This document shows positions 1 to 11,858 of a stretch of DNA of 64,000 nucleotides, in pieces; positions within the stretch are counted from its first letter, which is position 1, and the number at the start of each line of letters is the position of its first letter. The stretch is from Hirudinaria manillensis. Lineage: Eukaryota; Annelida; Clitellata; Hirudinida; Hirudinidae. The notes below the pieces were generated by a model, which ran no database searches, had not been told where the DNA came from, and worked only from the letters and a program-made list of their open reading frames with translations. Both the position numbers and the translations under genes were made by a program. The DNA lies in NCBI GenBank assembly GCA_034509925.1, contig CM067532.1, forward strand, positions 3,150,642-3,214,641, written 5' to 3'.

Positions 1-2416
1 CGTATTCCTCCGTTTTGTGACAATGTCGTTTCTTGTAGACCAAAGTCAAACTCTCTTTCGCCAGCTTGAAGTCCGATGTGGTGAGATGGATCTGGTAGAA
101 AAAGAAAAGAAAATAATATAAAAAAAATGTTAAAAAACTGGCACCAGAAATTGGAGCGTGAAACATTGTGTTTCAAGAAATAATGGAAATCATAAAAATA
201 AATATAAGCACAAGCACAGTGCACAGTTTGAATAGCTTTTTATAATTTTTATGAAGTTTTTTGTTTTTAATTCTATTAAAAAGTATGATTTAAAGAAGTG
301 AATCAAATTGTAGTGTCTTAATCCAGCCTAATCCAGCCCAAGATTAATTTATTTTGCTTATTACTTTGTTAATTCTCATTTCATTATTATTATTATTATT
401 ATTGTTAATTTTATTATTATTATTATTGTTATTATTATTATTATTATTATTCGTTTATTCACAAGCTATTGCAAGCAATAGCCGAAAACTCTGTGGCACC
501 AGGTCTCAACTAGAGCCCAAAGGAAGCCACATCTCAAACATCATGTCAATCGCAATTATTATTATTATTATTATTAGCTAGCTTGTCATTTTAATCAATC
601 TTGATTTTCATGCACTAATGAAATTGCTTAAATAAACAAGAATTGCTTAAATCATTGAAACAACCTTCGCCAAGAGAATTAGGGCCTCTATTTCCATCCT
701 GTCATCTTTCAGCTTCAAAGCACAGTTGCAGGCCTGTTTAGATTTATCAATGGCCTCCTTGAACTTGCTGCACCTTTTGTAGTACTGTGACAAATTGTAC
801 AGACTCCTGTACAGATCTTCTGTCAGGGAGTTCTCACTAGAAATATATAAACGTCATTGTCAAATCGACCTTTTCAATGCATCCAAGTATTACAATCATC
901 ATGTTGCACTACAATGTCTTCCACTAACAATAAATGTATACAGCCAGGATATATATACAATTTGGGGATTCCTGAAAGGCATGCAAGAAACGGAAACTAA
1001 AACTGCAAACCTCGAAATTTTGATGGACTGTTGGAAATAATTGATGCACATTTCCTCTTCATGGTACAACTCATAAACCAGGGCTTTCAAAAAAAAATGT
1101 TCATTAAAATTTTAAATATGGATAAATTCCTACCCAATGCTCTGATTTCCTATCAATAATAAGACGAACCCAAATTCATGTAAAGCCTGGCCTTCATCTG
1201 AGCATACTCCTCGTTGCTAATCATGGCCTTCACCTTTTCACTGAAGTTCAGAGCCAAACTGAAGGACTCTTCTGCCTTCCTCAGGGCCGTCCTTCCCTCG
1301 GCCTCCTTCGTCCTCGCGGATGCGAAATCCAGGTGCGTGTTGCCCAGAGTGGTGTACGCCCGTTGCTCTTCCACCTGGCTCTTGCATTTTATCGCCAATT
1401 CCAGGTACCTTGAAATATTTTTATTACCACTGATTGGTTTCTAAGGAGGTCATTTTTGTCAAGGCCTGAATTTGTTGCCAAAAATATTTTGAATATCATT
1501 AAATGCCAAAACAATGGATTTTATTAAGACTGATAAACATATGAAATTAATCTATTTTGTTGCCATGTCATAATTTTTATGCTAAATTTAAAAAGACCCC
1601 GAGCCACGAGCTCAATCAATCACATCAGATAAAAATGGCTGGAAAATATATTTCCAGAATTATTTGTGTCTGGATATATAATTCTTTCTGAAACCCAAAT
1701 TCTTGACAACATAACTAAGTCACTTTAATTCCATTTGTGATGTCAGGTTCAAAGTCACTTAACCTGTTTCATAGAACACTAAAACCTGTCTTAATTTCCT
1801 TTAATTAATCCAGAAGATGCTAGTATGTTTAAGGTATAATTTTCCCCAAAATACATAAATAAACATTTAATTCAAACAATAAACATTTTATTAAATTTAC
1901 TGAGTTTAAATGTGAGTGATACAAATGAACTCACTGTCTGTGATGCTTCAGTGCCTCCCAGTAAGAGTTGGTCTTACTCAATGTTTCACCTATGTATCGA
2001 TGGACAGTGGCTTGGCCCATAAGATCGTTGCTGGAGATGGTGAGATCAAGACATTGTTTATATTCTTCCAAAGCTTCCTCATACTTTCCTATTGTTGTAA
2101 AGAAATGGCCACACAGGTCATAAATTAAATTATGTCAGTAATTCTTTGAATTATTTGTTTATAATCAAAACAAATCAAACTCAAAGAAACTTTTCTAACG
2201 GCTTATACGAACCCAAGTTGGAGTAACAAAATCCTAATTCATTTCCAGCTTCAACGGCACCTCTTAGATTGCCCTTCCTAATAGCTCGTTGCTTTTTTTT
2301 CGTTATATCTGAAATACATTTCCGTGTCACAATGTGTCTTTAACTACAAGATTAATGAACAATGAGAATTAAACACAAATATTTTGCGACTAACCCTCAA
2401 TTTCCGAAGTATCCAT
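1..2416 (-). CDS. TONSL: TONSL (Tonsoku-like) 5' part, TPR region; continues beyond the left edge
   Basis: TONSL works with MMS22L in the nucleus to load RAD51 at stalled replication forks. The start codon is at 2416-2414. The first exon (MDTSEIE) joins in phase with exons near 2212-2313, 1954-2095, 1153-1398, 1015-1090, 660-840 and 1-104. Translations show a TPR series: ITKKKQRAIRKGN, then SNLGKYEEALEEYKQCLDL, then QRAYTTLGNTHLDFASA and MKARLYMNLG. The order and wording match the N-terminal TPRs of vertebrate TONSL, where RAWATIGRTHLDIY and MRTRLYLNLG occupy the same places. Splice phases agree for the first joins, such as SNLG|KYEE. The ankyrin, ubiquitin-like and LRR parts of the family would lie left of the window. 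A different TPR protein such as an LGN relative is possible but fits less well. Confidence 0.8.
383..451. repeat. (ATT)n microsatellite in a TONSL intron
   Basis: Imperfect run of ATT units interrupted by GTT. The long leucine/isoleucine ORFs read across it are repeat artefacts. The rest of the intron (about 105-660) shows no other feature. Confidence 0.9.
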
Positions 2417-2760
2417 CCAGTAAATTACAATAAATTTCACAAAGCGATGCGAAGAAACTAATCGCGAAAATCCCGCCCCAACCAAACTTTAGTAAACTGG
2501 AGAGTAAGGGTTGTTATGATTTACCTCTTAAATAATTATTTTGACTCATACAACTAAATTTTAAGAAATTAAATAGATTTATGTAAACTTTCTTCAAAAT
2601 TGCCAACGCTTCATAAAATTCAACATTTAAGGATATAAATGACAGAAGATAAAAGTCATTTTGAAATCAGGTGCCTCTTAAACCTTAACAAGATATTCAT
2701 TATTTCCTAATGATTTACAAGTATAACTATATGACAATTTTTATGCAGAAAGAACTCAAG

Positions 2761-3362
2761 ATGAAGCTTTGCCTCTTTTGTCTTCTTCCTCTTGTTCTTG
2801 TTTTAGCGGATTCAGGTATTATCATGATTTTTAAATATTCTCTAAAATTATTTGTAGAATTTTCACAAAATCTTCAGCAGACAAACTGGAATCCGGCTGG
2901 TATAATTGCGGATTCAGAAATCCGTGTGGAAAATCAAGGAGCTTGTTTTACTATCCAAGCCGCTTCCCTCACGTTTACATTCAGTGTGGCCTTGGAGTTG
3001 ATCAATGCTATTATCGGCGCTGTACGTACCAAATCTGGAATCAGACTTTGTTAACATGCGTAAGAGATCCTAGCATTTTACTACCACCCGTCGTCTATCC
3101 AACTTGGCCCCAAACTCCTGTTGTCACTGGAACGTACGACTGCGAAGCAAACAATCCATGCACTCCTGAAAATGCAAAAAAGAATATTTTCTATTTTCCA
3201 CACAAAAGCTCTGGAAAATTCGTCCAGTGTGATGACTTCCAAAAATGCTTCATCATGGACTGTCCACAAGGAGAAGTTTGGGATGCGGTCGGTTATACTT
3301 GCGACAGGCCACCGACTACAGGGTTTCTGCAATTGCTAATAACAAGCAGTATGCAAACATAA
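2761..3362 (+). CDS. Secreted two-domain chitin-binding (CBM14) protein, paralogue A
   Basis: Two exons: 2761-2815 codes a signal peptide (MKLCLFCLLPLVLVLADS) and ends in phase 1; after a 62-bp intron, 2878-3362 codes the rest. The mature protein carries two six-cysteine CBM14 (peritrophin-A) domains. The first runs from NCGFRNPCGK to QTLLTCV and includes FYYPSRFPHVYIQCG. The second runs from YDCEANNPC to VGYTCDRP and includes FYFPH, FVQCDDFQKC and CPQGEVWD. A proline-rich linker (about 20 residues) separates them. CBM14 domains bind chitin in peritrophic matrix or cuticle, or act in immunity; which applies here is unknown. It is first of four tandem same-strand paralogues with identical exon layout. 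It has a slightly longer C-terminal tail (GFLQLLITSS) than its sisters. Confidence 0.85.
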
Positions 3363-3387
3363 ATCTTTTTTAGAACACATTCTTAAT

Positions 3388-3445
3388 GTTTAAATCACGC
3401 TTTGACGAAATAATTTGGTTTAAATCACGCTTTGACGAAATAATT
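3388..3445. repeat. Tandem direct repeat, 28 bp x2
   Basis: The stretch beginning GTTTAAATCACGCTTTGACG occurs twice, 30 bp apart (3388 and 3418), just after the stop codon of the first CBM14 gene and probably in its 3' UTR. Confidence 0.85.
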
Positions 3446-5587
3446 GCTGTTTTCGATGAAACTTTGAAATAACTGGATGGACGGTCAATAAACATTCGGT
3501 TCATTATTTGAACTTCTAAACGGTTCTGAATATGAAAATAAAACTATCTTTTAATAGCTAGCAGAAAATTTTACAAACTTAAAGACAAGGTATGTTTTTG
3601 TTTTCAAAGTACCATTAAATGTCGATCGAGTACCATTAAAGGTCGATATTATTTCATTATTACAACCTTGAAACTTCTCAGTAGATAATACTGGACAGTG
3701 CCTTTAATACTTCCACAGTTGTATCAACTTGGTATTAATGCTCATATTTCTGCGTTGTCTCTGATGCTAGCACTAAGGCCATATAAAAAAATACAATTAA
3801 CTCTTAATATTACTCATTAATTAAGTCATAATTAAGACCTCAATTGTTAGAAAACCATTACTAGGGAGTTGCAGTGAATAAAATTGGAATAACGCTCTCT
3901 TCGAAGTTGATGCTCGGGAAGAGAAACGAGGTTAACTTATGTCTCAGAGGGCCAAGCGTATCAAAGCACTTTTGAACCAACAGTGTTCATTCTTTTGGCC
4001 TTTTCTGTTATTTATAATTTGTTTTTTTCTATTAATCTCAGAGTTAAATTGTCTTAATTAATTCAGTTCAAAGTTAATGTCTTAATGTCTTGGAATGATT
4101 TTTCCAAGAATGTCAGGATTAATTCAGATTGATTAATCAGACATCTCAGGAAGTTATTAAAAATCCTTCAATACTTTGTCCAATTTCAGTTCTATCTCAC
4201 ATAAGGGCAGGTTATATTAAATAAAAGTAAAAAAAAACTCCTTAAAAACACATTTTTATTTCAATTCGAACCAAAAACAATGGAAAAACAAACCGAACTC
4301 CGTCAAGATCCACCCATGGATGTCAACAAAACTGAGTCAACGAAGATTTTGGATCTCAAACAAACTATTTAATATGGAAGTTCCGAGCATTTTTTGAAGG
4401 TATATTTTTAAACGTCTTCTGTTGACCCAAAAATGGTTATGGATTGCTCCCTGGGAACCAGCCAACTATTAATTATTAATTAGCAGAAAGGCTAGGAAGA
4501 CAATGGAACCCCATCTCACGAATTGCACGCCAGCTGTGCCTCAATGAAGCAAACGACCGCCAACGTTTGACCCTAAGCGTCAAAATTTGTCAGATTGATT
4601 TATCGGACGATTTTTTTTCCACTTTTACGAATTAATTGATTAATTAATTAATTAATTTCTACGACGCTGTTGTTATCCAACGTTAATGACATTATAATCT
4701 CGAAGGACAAACTCATAATTATAATGACAAAAAGAATTAACTAGAAACATTACAATAGCCCGATGAAAGGGGTAATAATCATTTATATTGGTTTGATTGA
4801 TAAGTCTAGAAACACAAACCAAAGTCTTGTGTTTTGGACATACATGTAGAGGGATGATATTATTGATAGTTATTATAATTAAATATTTTGGAAGACTGTA
4901 AAGAAGATCCTAGCGGCTAAAGTAATCTAGATCCGCAGAAATACCACATCAACATTTATTTGAAAGATTATAAAGAATACAATTATATACAATTATTATA
5001 AAGAATACAAATCCATGGATAATTAGACAGCAGTATCTTTCAAAGAAATTTATCGTTGTTTTATCTATATTGTGTTTAATTCTTAAATAACTTTTTAATT
5101 ACTACCTTTGTGGTATTCATAAGGTATTGCTTCGAAAAGCAATGCGTTCCATTCCTAGAAGGTATTGTTCGACATGTCATTCTGCTACAGGTAAGTCGGA
5201 CAACACGCGAACCACGGCCTTGTACAAACAAAGGTGATTTAATGTTGCCATGAATTCCAAGAAGGGTTTTCATGACTGGGTTTCAGTAACTTTGACATTG
5301 ACCTGTCAGACATCATAGAGCAAGTGATCCTAGGTGAATATAGACTCGATAATTTTGATTCCTGCTGCAATGTATTTAAGAGGCATCGAGATCTATCGAG
5401 TTGGAGTTGAACAGAAAAGTAATCGCTATTGATTTCACTTTTAATCGTATTTTTAAGGCATGATTTAAATCTATTTATTCAATATTTGTTTGTTTCTAAT
5501 AATGCAGCTTTATTTTTATCGGTAAATGTCATAAATTGGCAACAATAATCCGCAATTAAAATCATTTTTTCGCAGAAACAACACAAA
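3446..5587. other. Intergenic, no gene seen
   Basis: AT-rich spacer between CBM14 genes A and B. Only short random-looking ORFs and an ATTA-type run near 4629-4660 are present. The promoter and probably a 5' UTR exon of gene B should lie in the last few hundred bases; a TATTTAAG at 5373 is a possible TATA element. Confidence 0.5.
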
Positions 5588-6168
5588 ATGAATATTTACA
5601 TTACTTGCCTTCTGCCACTGCTTCTGGCATTCTCAGCTTCAGGTATTCAAAGTGATTAACATTTTATTCAAAAAAACTCTACTCACAAATATTCAAATTA
5701 TTTTTTTCAGCCAAGTTAGCTCTTGATTGGTATGGCTGTGGATTGAGAAATCCCTGTGGAAAATCCCAAGAACTGTTCTACTATCCAAGTGTTTTCCCTC
5801 ACATTTTCGTGCAGTGTGGCCAAAGTTCCCAGCAATGTTATTATCAAGTGTGTGCACCTCATACCCTCTGGAATCAAGATTTACTAACCTGCGTGCATGA
5901 CCCGAGTGCAGAATTTCCTCCTTTCGTTCTCCCAACTTTTCCAAAGTCTCCATTTGTCAATGGAACTTACAACTGCGAAGATAAGAATCCATGCACAGTT
6001 GAAAATGCAGCAAAAAATATCTTTTACTTTCCCCATGAAACCTCTGGAAAGTTCATCCAGTGCAACAATCATCAGAAGTGCTTCACCCACGATTGTCCCG
6101 AGGGAAAAGTTTGGGATCCTTCTGGTTATACTTGCGACAAGCCCCCTGCTAACAGAAGACCTGTTTAG
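5588..6168 (+). CDS. Secreted two-domain chitin-binding (CBM14) protein, paralogue B
   Basis: Exon 5588-5642 (55 bp) codes the signal peptide MNIYITCLLPLLLAFSAS. The 68-bp intron ends in TTTTTTTCAG, and exon 5711-6168 codes the mature protein. The mature N-terminus reads AKLALDWYGCGLRNPCGK. Domain 1 contains FYYPSVFPHIFVQCG and ends LLTCVHDPS. Domain 2 starts NCEDKNPCTVENAAKN, contains FYFPHETSGKFIQCNNHQKC and ends GYTCDKPP. Six cysteines per domain follow CBM14 spacing. It is closely similar to the paralogues at 2761 and 11266. Expected to be an extracellular chitin-binding protein; tissue and partner unknown. Confidence 0.87.
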
Positions 6169-7994
6169 ACTGTAAGTTCGGTGGTTCACGTGAACACAAA
6201 GCAACACGTTTAAATCAAAATGATGGCAACTCTTAACCTACATTATTCTGTCAGATTTCAATCAGCTTCGATCGCATATCCTAACATGTTGATTTCAATG
6301 TAACAACATAATCAGATGTGTTTCATTTTTTATTAATAAAAATTCAAAATTGATTTTAAATGCTTTTTTGTTTAAAAATATTGTATTCCTTCAAATATCA
6401 AGAGAAAAAAACGACGAATTGGTCGGCAGTTCCAAACGCAGCGATTATTTTGCGGGAATTTAATCGAATTCGAGTAATTGTCTGGGAAAGACTGGGAAAT
6501 GCCACAAATGGAACAATTAAAATTAAAACGATTAAAAAACAAATTAATTTTTATGAGATCATAAAATTGATATTAAAATTGACGGAGATTATCAAATTTA
6601 TACTGGCGTAAAGATCACAACTTTTTCATATATTAAAAATTGAATTGCTTTAGTAAATCTTTTCGAGACTCTGAAATTCTTCTTTGAAGAATAAAAGAAA
6701 GGAATGACATGAAATGAATGGAACATCTCAAGAACTTCTCAATGCAGGGTAGAGTCGTTAAATCTTCGAATGATTGATCTCCAAATTATTCATTGGACCG
6801 GGGAGCATCATCTTTACATTTATGAAAGAAGATGATAACACATTTTAATATTCAGTCTCTCCTTACTTGCTGTGAGACGGATGTAAAACGAATTTTGAAA
6901 TAACCTTACATCTTTACCACATACCAGTTATTGCAAATTTTCTTCTACTAATCGAAGATCGTAGTTATCCAAGAATCCACCAGAAAACTAGTGGAATTAA
7001 CTGATTCGAAAACAAAGAAACTCAATACAACTCATAGCAGACTCTCATTCACAAAGAAATGGCTGTCAAATATAGGGAAGGTTTGAAGAGAACTCTGAGT
7101 CCGAAAGAGATTCCTCACACTGACCTCTGTCGAAATTGTGCGAATTTTCGGAACAGGAAAGGAATGTCACCTGGTCATCTGAGATAGAAAATGAACTGAA
7201 TTGATCGGAATGGTTGTAATATTTTTTTGAAATTTTGAAATTGAATCAACAACCGCTGAAGTCTCGAAGTCGTGTTTCTCAGTTTCCCAACTTTCTGATT
7301 TTTCACGTCAATTGTATAGTATCTTTCGCTGGACTAATTTATAATAATATTAATAATCATCATCATCATCACTACCATCATCGCCATCATCCTCACGATA
7401 CTTCGAAATACTTAGTCACACTGTCAATTTCCTGCCTGAATTCTAAACTCGTGAATAGTCTCAGATAAAAAAAAAGACCCAGCTTTGCACGACTATAAAT
7501 TCACTTCTTGAATGCAGCTTGGCAACACCCTAAAATATTTCTCCGACTGAGAAGAAGACAATTCAACAAAAACAACAATAAATTTAATAAAACGAAAAAT
7601 AAATAAAATTGAATAACAAATGCTACTCAAAAACAAATTTGTTGCTCAGTTTTTGTGTTTGTGTGTGTGTTTGTCTACATTTTGCGTGTACTTCAATGGG
7701 GTTAAAGGATGAATTGAAGAGAAGTTATTTCTAAAATGAAGCGCTTTTTCCTTCCCTTTTGAAATGCTTAAAAGGATCTCAAACTTAAACGGTTTCCAAT
7801 GTGGTTGACACTTCACTGTCGAACCTTTTGAACGGCGGTCGTTAGTACTTTCAGGTTAGAATTAAAATCATTTCTATGAAAATCTTCGTTATAGATCGTC
7901 AATTTTGTTTTTGTTTTTTTTTTTATAGTAAATTTGAATAATTGGACGTTTTAATTGTTATTAAATTGCAGATCGGTGGAGATTAAAGTTAAAC
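6169..7994. other. Intergenic with a short CAT-rich simple repeat
   Basis: No convincing gene. An imperfect CAT/CAC repeat lies at about 7351-7395. A CTATAAATT at 7492 followed by an AT-rich leader could be the core promoter of CBM14 gene C, with a 5' UTR intron ending near 7972; this is inference from position only. Confidence 0.4.
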
Positions 7995-8606
7995 ATGAAG
8001 TTCTTAGTGGCTTCCATTTTCCTTTTGACTGCAGTATCATTTGCTTCAGGTTGTTTGAATAAATTTAATAAATCTAAATTGTAAATAAATTTGAATAAAT
8101 TTTAAATTGTGTGATTGATGATGATCGCCACTAATGGTTTTGTTGTTATTGTTGCAGCCCAATTTTGGGGCTCCGAGTGGTTCAGCTGTGGGCGTTATGA
8201 TCCCTGTGGACTTGGAAAGTCTCAGTTCTATTTCCCTTCTTACTATCCACAATACTACATTCAATGTGGCCTCACTCGTGAACAATGCTTCTTCCAAATG
8301 TGTCCGAGTGGCACCGTATGGAAACAAGCTGTACTCGCCTGTGTCCACGATTCGATTCCTCCTCCGCCTGCCCCTGTTATTCCTCTCTTTCCCCAATCAC
8401 CGTACATCACGGGTACTTACAACTGCGAAGATAAAAACCCTTGCACCGCCGGAAATGCAGCTTTTAACAGATTCTACTTTCCCCACGTAGTCGTTGGCAA
8501 ATACGTCCAATGCGACAATTTCCAAAAGTGTTTCACCAGAGATTGTCCTCAGGGAGAGGAATGGGATGCAGCCGGATACACCTGCATGCAGTCTTATTTC
8601 TCCTGA
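7995..8606 (+). CDS. Secreted two-domain chitin-binding (CBM14) protein, paralogue C
   Basis: Signal exon 7995-8049, again exactly 55 bp (MKFLVASIFLLTAVSFAS); intron 8050-8157 (108 bp); second exon 8158-8606. The mature protein starts AQFWGSEWFSCGRYDPCG. Domain 1 includes YYIQCGLTREQCFFQMC and the linker is more proline-rich (IPPPPAPVIP). Domain 2 includes NCEDKNPCTAGNAAFN, YVQCDNFQKC and CPQGEEWDAAGYTC. It ends soon after the last cysteine (MQSYFS), and is the most diverged of the four: phenylalanine replaces tyrosine at several aromatic positions of domain 1. Same phase-1 intron and orientation as its neighbours, so it arose by duplication of the whole gene. Confidence 0.87.
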
Positions 8607-11265
8607 ACTATTTTTTTGAATTTCTAACCTTAAAAATTTAAATTAAACTTGGTGTTAAGTATAACAGTAAGTATATCTGTAAGCATAACAGTAACATAAC
8701 ACTTTTCTGAAGTTTTTCAATTTTTTTCAGTTTTTAAAATTTATACTAGAACTTGTTTTATTAACGTTATTGAACTTTTTAATGATAGTATCTCGTGCCA
8801 ACCTTGCTTTTTGTTATTTCATATTATTTCTATATTCCTATGTTTGCATCTCAATGAGTTGAAATTTAATAAATCATCGTAAATGTAGTTTTAAATTTTA
8901 AAATCTTAGAAAATTATGGCTAGTAATTGTTAGCGATTGTTGTGAACAAACCATTCAGCTGTGTAGTGGGAGTTGAAGTAGGACCAAAATGGATTTGATA
9001 ATAGCTTGATAATTACTTGTACACACGTACAATTCATGACCAGTCAATTCAATACTTCGGTGTTTGCCAGAAATGCTTTGAATGTACCATGATGCTTAAA
9101 AATTCGAAATAAATGATTGCAGAACAATTTTTATGCATACGGTTTGAGACATATCAACCAGGTCGTCCGCAAAAGAAATTTATTGTGAATCAAGCAATCG
9201 ATGTCCCATTGTAAAAAAAAAAGTCAACAAATCAGTTTTTTTCTTGTTTTTCAGTAAGATGCCTTTTTAAAAAGAAAACTCCTTAAAATGTAATTTCCCC
9301 TAAGTCTGTCACATACTTGACTTTTGACTTTTGACTTCACGAATTACGCAATTTCAGTCTTAAAGCGGTCTCCTTCTCTCACATATCTTGCTAAAAAAAA
9401 ATACACTTTCGCCAATTTTAACATACGATTCAAGTTTGCTTCCATTGAAATCGAAATAAATCGCTTCCAACAACATTTGATTTACATTTGAAGACCGTCT
9501 GTTTGAAGTCTAAGTTTACTGATTCTTGGCGCTTCTTGAAAGATGTTGTCTGAAGAGCTTCCAAAGTTGGACGCAATTCGATACCACATTTTGGACAACC
9601 TCCAATAATGAAAAGTGACCCTTGGACCGATGTTGATGTTGAGTGAAGAATGAAAGAAAGTGTGGCCGTGGTGGCTTGTGAAGATAAGGAGGTACACGGT
9701 AAATAACAAATACTTGTACGTACTTGCATCCTGCCGTGTGGAACCGGACATACAGAAATATCAGTATATTTTTTAATTAATTAAGAGCGCTGTAATTCAA
9801 GGCTCAATTCGTTTTAAAGGATGTAGTTCTCGTCAAGTTTTTATAAAGTTTTCCCAGATGTTTGCAGAAATTGCAATTTGACAATGATTTTTAAATGAAT
9901 TTGATGATTCTATTTCGTCATCTTCTTCAAAAATTTCTTTTCAGGGTTACAGTCTTTTTTAAATACTTCAACACTTCACGAGTGGTTTTTTTAAATTTCT
10001 TTAAAGTCATATAATACGGTAAAATACGATAATCTTTTCAGGGTTATAGTCTTTTTTAAATGCTTCAACACTTCACGAGTGGTTTTTTTAAATTTCTTTA
10101 AAGTCATATAATACGGTAAATTATAATTCATTCATCGAAAGCCAGTGATTTTCAGAGTCGGGAAGTAGAGTTGGATCTGGGAAGGGTCTAAGAGTGGGTT
10201 AGGATCTAAGACTCCTGCCTGTAGGTTCTCTTTTGCCTGTCACTTATCCAACATTTAGCTCTCTCGTTCAGTAATTTTTGCAGTTGTTGTAAGACTGGAA
10301 AAATTACATTTTAAGAATAGCCGACTGCAAGCAGCTTTGCAAACTATTTCATTTGATAAAGTTATTTGAAGAGTTATTATTGCTAAAAATTATTATTACT
10401 AATTCGACAAATATATTAATATTAAGAATAACATAATAGCCTCCGACGCTACGCATACGGCGCTATATAATTTAACTATTATTATAAATTCTCAAAAGCC
10501 ATCAAAGATCATGTCTTACAAGGTCGAGGTAATCAACTTCTGTCCGCTGTGGTCCCTGGCGTTCTAGACAGCTTCCATGTCCATACATCATACCAAAGAT
10601 TCATTCATTCTTTCTTTCTTTCTTTTGAAATATTTTACAGGTGAGTTGCAATGTCTGACATCACGTTTTGATACAACCACAGCCTTGACACGATTCAATA
10701 GTCCACAAATTATTTATGAAAATCTTTTGATTTAGAAGCGACAAATCTGTCGAGACGCCTTTTAACCCAGGCATTTGTCATTGACCTGGTAACAGTTTAA
10801 GCAGTTACGAGGAAGCAATTTGACAAACCTGAATTTCTTTCTTTCTTGCATTCTTTCTCCTCACTTTAACTTATATAAGCACTTTTTATTAGACTTCAGA
10901 AGTTCAGAAGGAACTTTCTCGACTTCCAAAGGGCTCTTTCTGAATTTCAAAAGTTAGTTTTTAGTTATTATTATTATTAATAAACCAGTAATAATTTTCA
11001 ATTAAACTGTTTAGAAATAATATGTACCGATTTGATTTTTAAAAGACTTAAGTTTCAATAGAAATTAATTATTCCTTATTTTCGTATTCAATATGAATTT
11101 ATTAACCTTTATCGAACCGAATAAACGAAAGCGAATCTAATAACAGAAGTATCAGTCAGTTCAGTGGCTGACCAAAAGCGATTTATAACCCGACCAAGCC
11201 AATACTTATTTAACACGTAATTCATTTTATTAAATAAACATTATTTAATCAATTGCAGACTGGAG
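8607..11265. other. Intergenic between CBM14 genes C and D
   Basis: AT-rich spacer. A minus-strand ORF at 9430-9751 has open reading in two frames, one with CPKCG, but no family is recognised and no splice support is visible. A 97-bp-period duplication is listed separately. A TATATAAG at 10873 and a TCAGTCAGTTCAGT cluster at about 11152 are possible promoter elements for gene D. Confidence 0.4.
9937..10120. repeat. Tandem duplication, period 97 bp
   Basis: About 85 bp beginning TTTTCAGGGTTA and ending AATACGGTAAA occurs twice in direct orientation (about 9937-10023 and 10034-10120), with only a few differences, which suggests a recent local duplication. Confidence 0.85.
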
Positions 11266-11858
11266 ATGAAGCTTTACATCGCATGTCTACTTTCTTTGAC
11301 TGTGGCCTTATCAGCTTCAGGTAAGTCTCCCTAAAAGTTGCTTCAGTTTTCATATCAACTACATTCAAAATATACATCCAAGGTGATGATACAACATCCA
11401 ATCCTCCTACACCAAAACCGCTACTCGACTGGTATGGATGTGGATTCAGAAACCCCTGTGGAAAGTCAAGCGATTTGTTCTACTATCCAAGTCTTTTTCA
11501 TCAGTACTTCGTCCAGTGCGGACAGCTTGCAACTCAGTGCTACTATCAACTGTGTCGAACTGGAACCATCTGGAACCAAACTCTATTGACTTGCGTCTAC
11601 GATCCAAGTGTGCCACCTCCGAATATCGTTCTCCCAGTTTGGCCACAAACTCCGCTCATTAGTGGAACTTATGACTGCGAAGATGAGAATCCATGTACTG
11701 TTGAAAACGCAAATGAACATAGATTTTACTTTCCCCATAAAAACCCTGACAACTTCGTCCAATGCGACAACTTCCAGGACTGTTTCGTCATGAATTGTCC
11801 AGCTGGAGAGGTTTGGGACGCAGCCAGTTACACCTGCGACAGGCCACCTACTCCATAA
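11266..11858 (+). CDS. Secreted two-domain chitin-binding (CBM14) protein, paralogue D, with a Pro/Thr-rich N-terminal linker
   Basis: Signal exon 11266-11320 (55 bp, MKLYIACLLSLTVALSAS), donor GTAAGT, 62-bp intron to an AAG acceptor at 11382, second exon 11383-11858. Between signal peptide and first domain it has an extra stretch GDDTTSNPPTPKPLLD not found in the other three. Domain 1 has CGFRNPCGK, FYYPSLFHQYFVQCG and LLTCVYDPS. Domain 2 has CEDENPCTVENANEH, NFVQCDNFQDC and CPAGEVWDAASYTCDRPP. If the TTCAG at 11346 were used instead, the frame would still be open but the intron would be only 26 bp, so the 62-bp intron is preferred. Role as for the other copies: extracellular chitin binding, by family knowledge. 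Confidence 0.85.

Noticed and set aside
354-581. Leu/Ile-rich ORF that looks like a membrane protein
   Set aside because: It is read across an (ATT)n microsatellite inside a TONSL intron.
9430-9751. Two overlapping minus-strand ORFs of 90-99 codons, one with CPKCG
   Set aside because: No family resemblance, no splice sites and no partner exon; only one CxxC pair.
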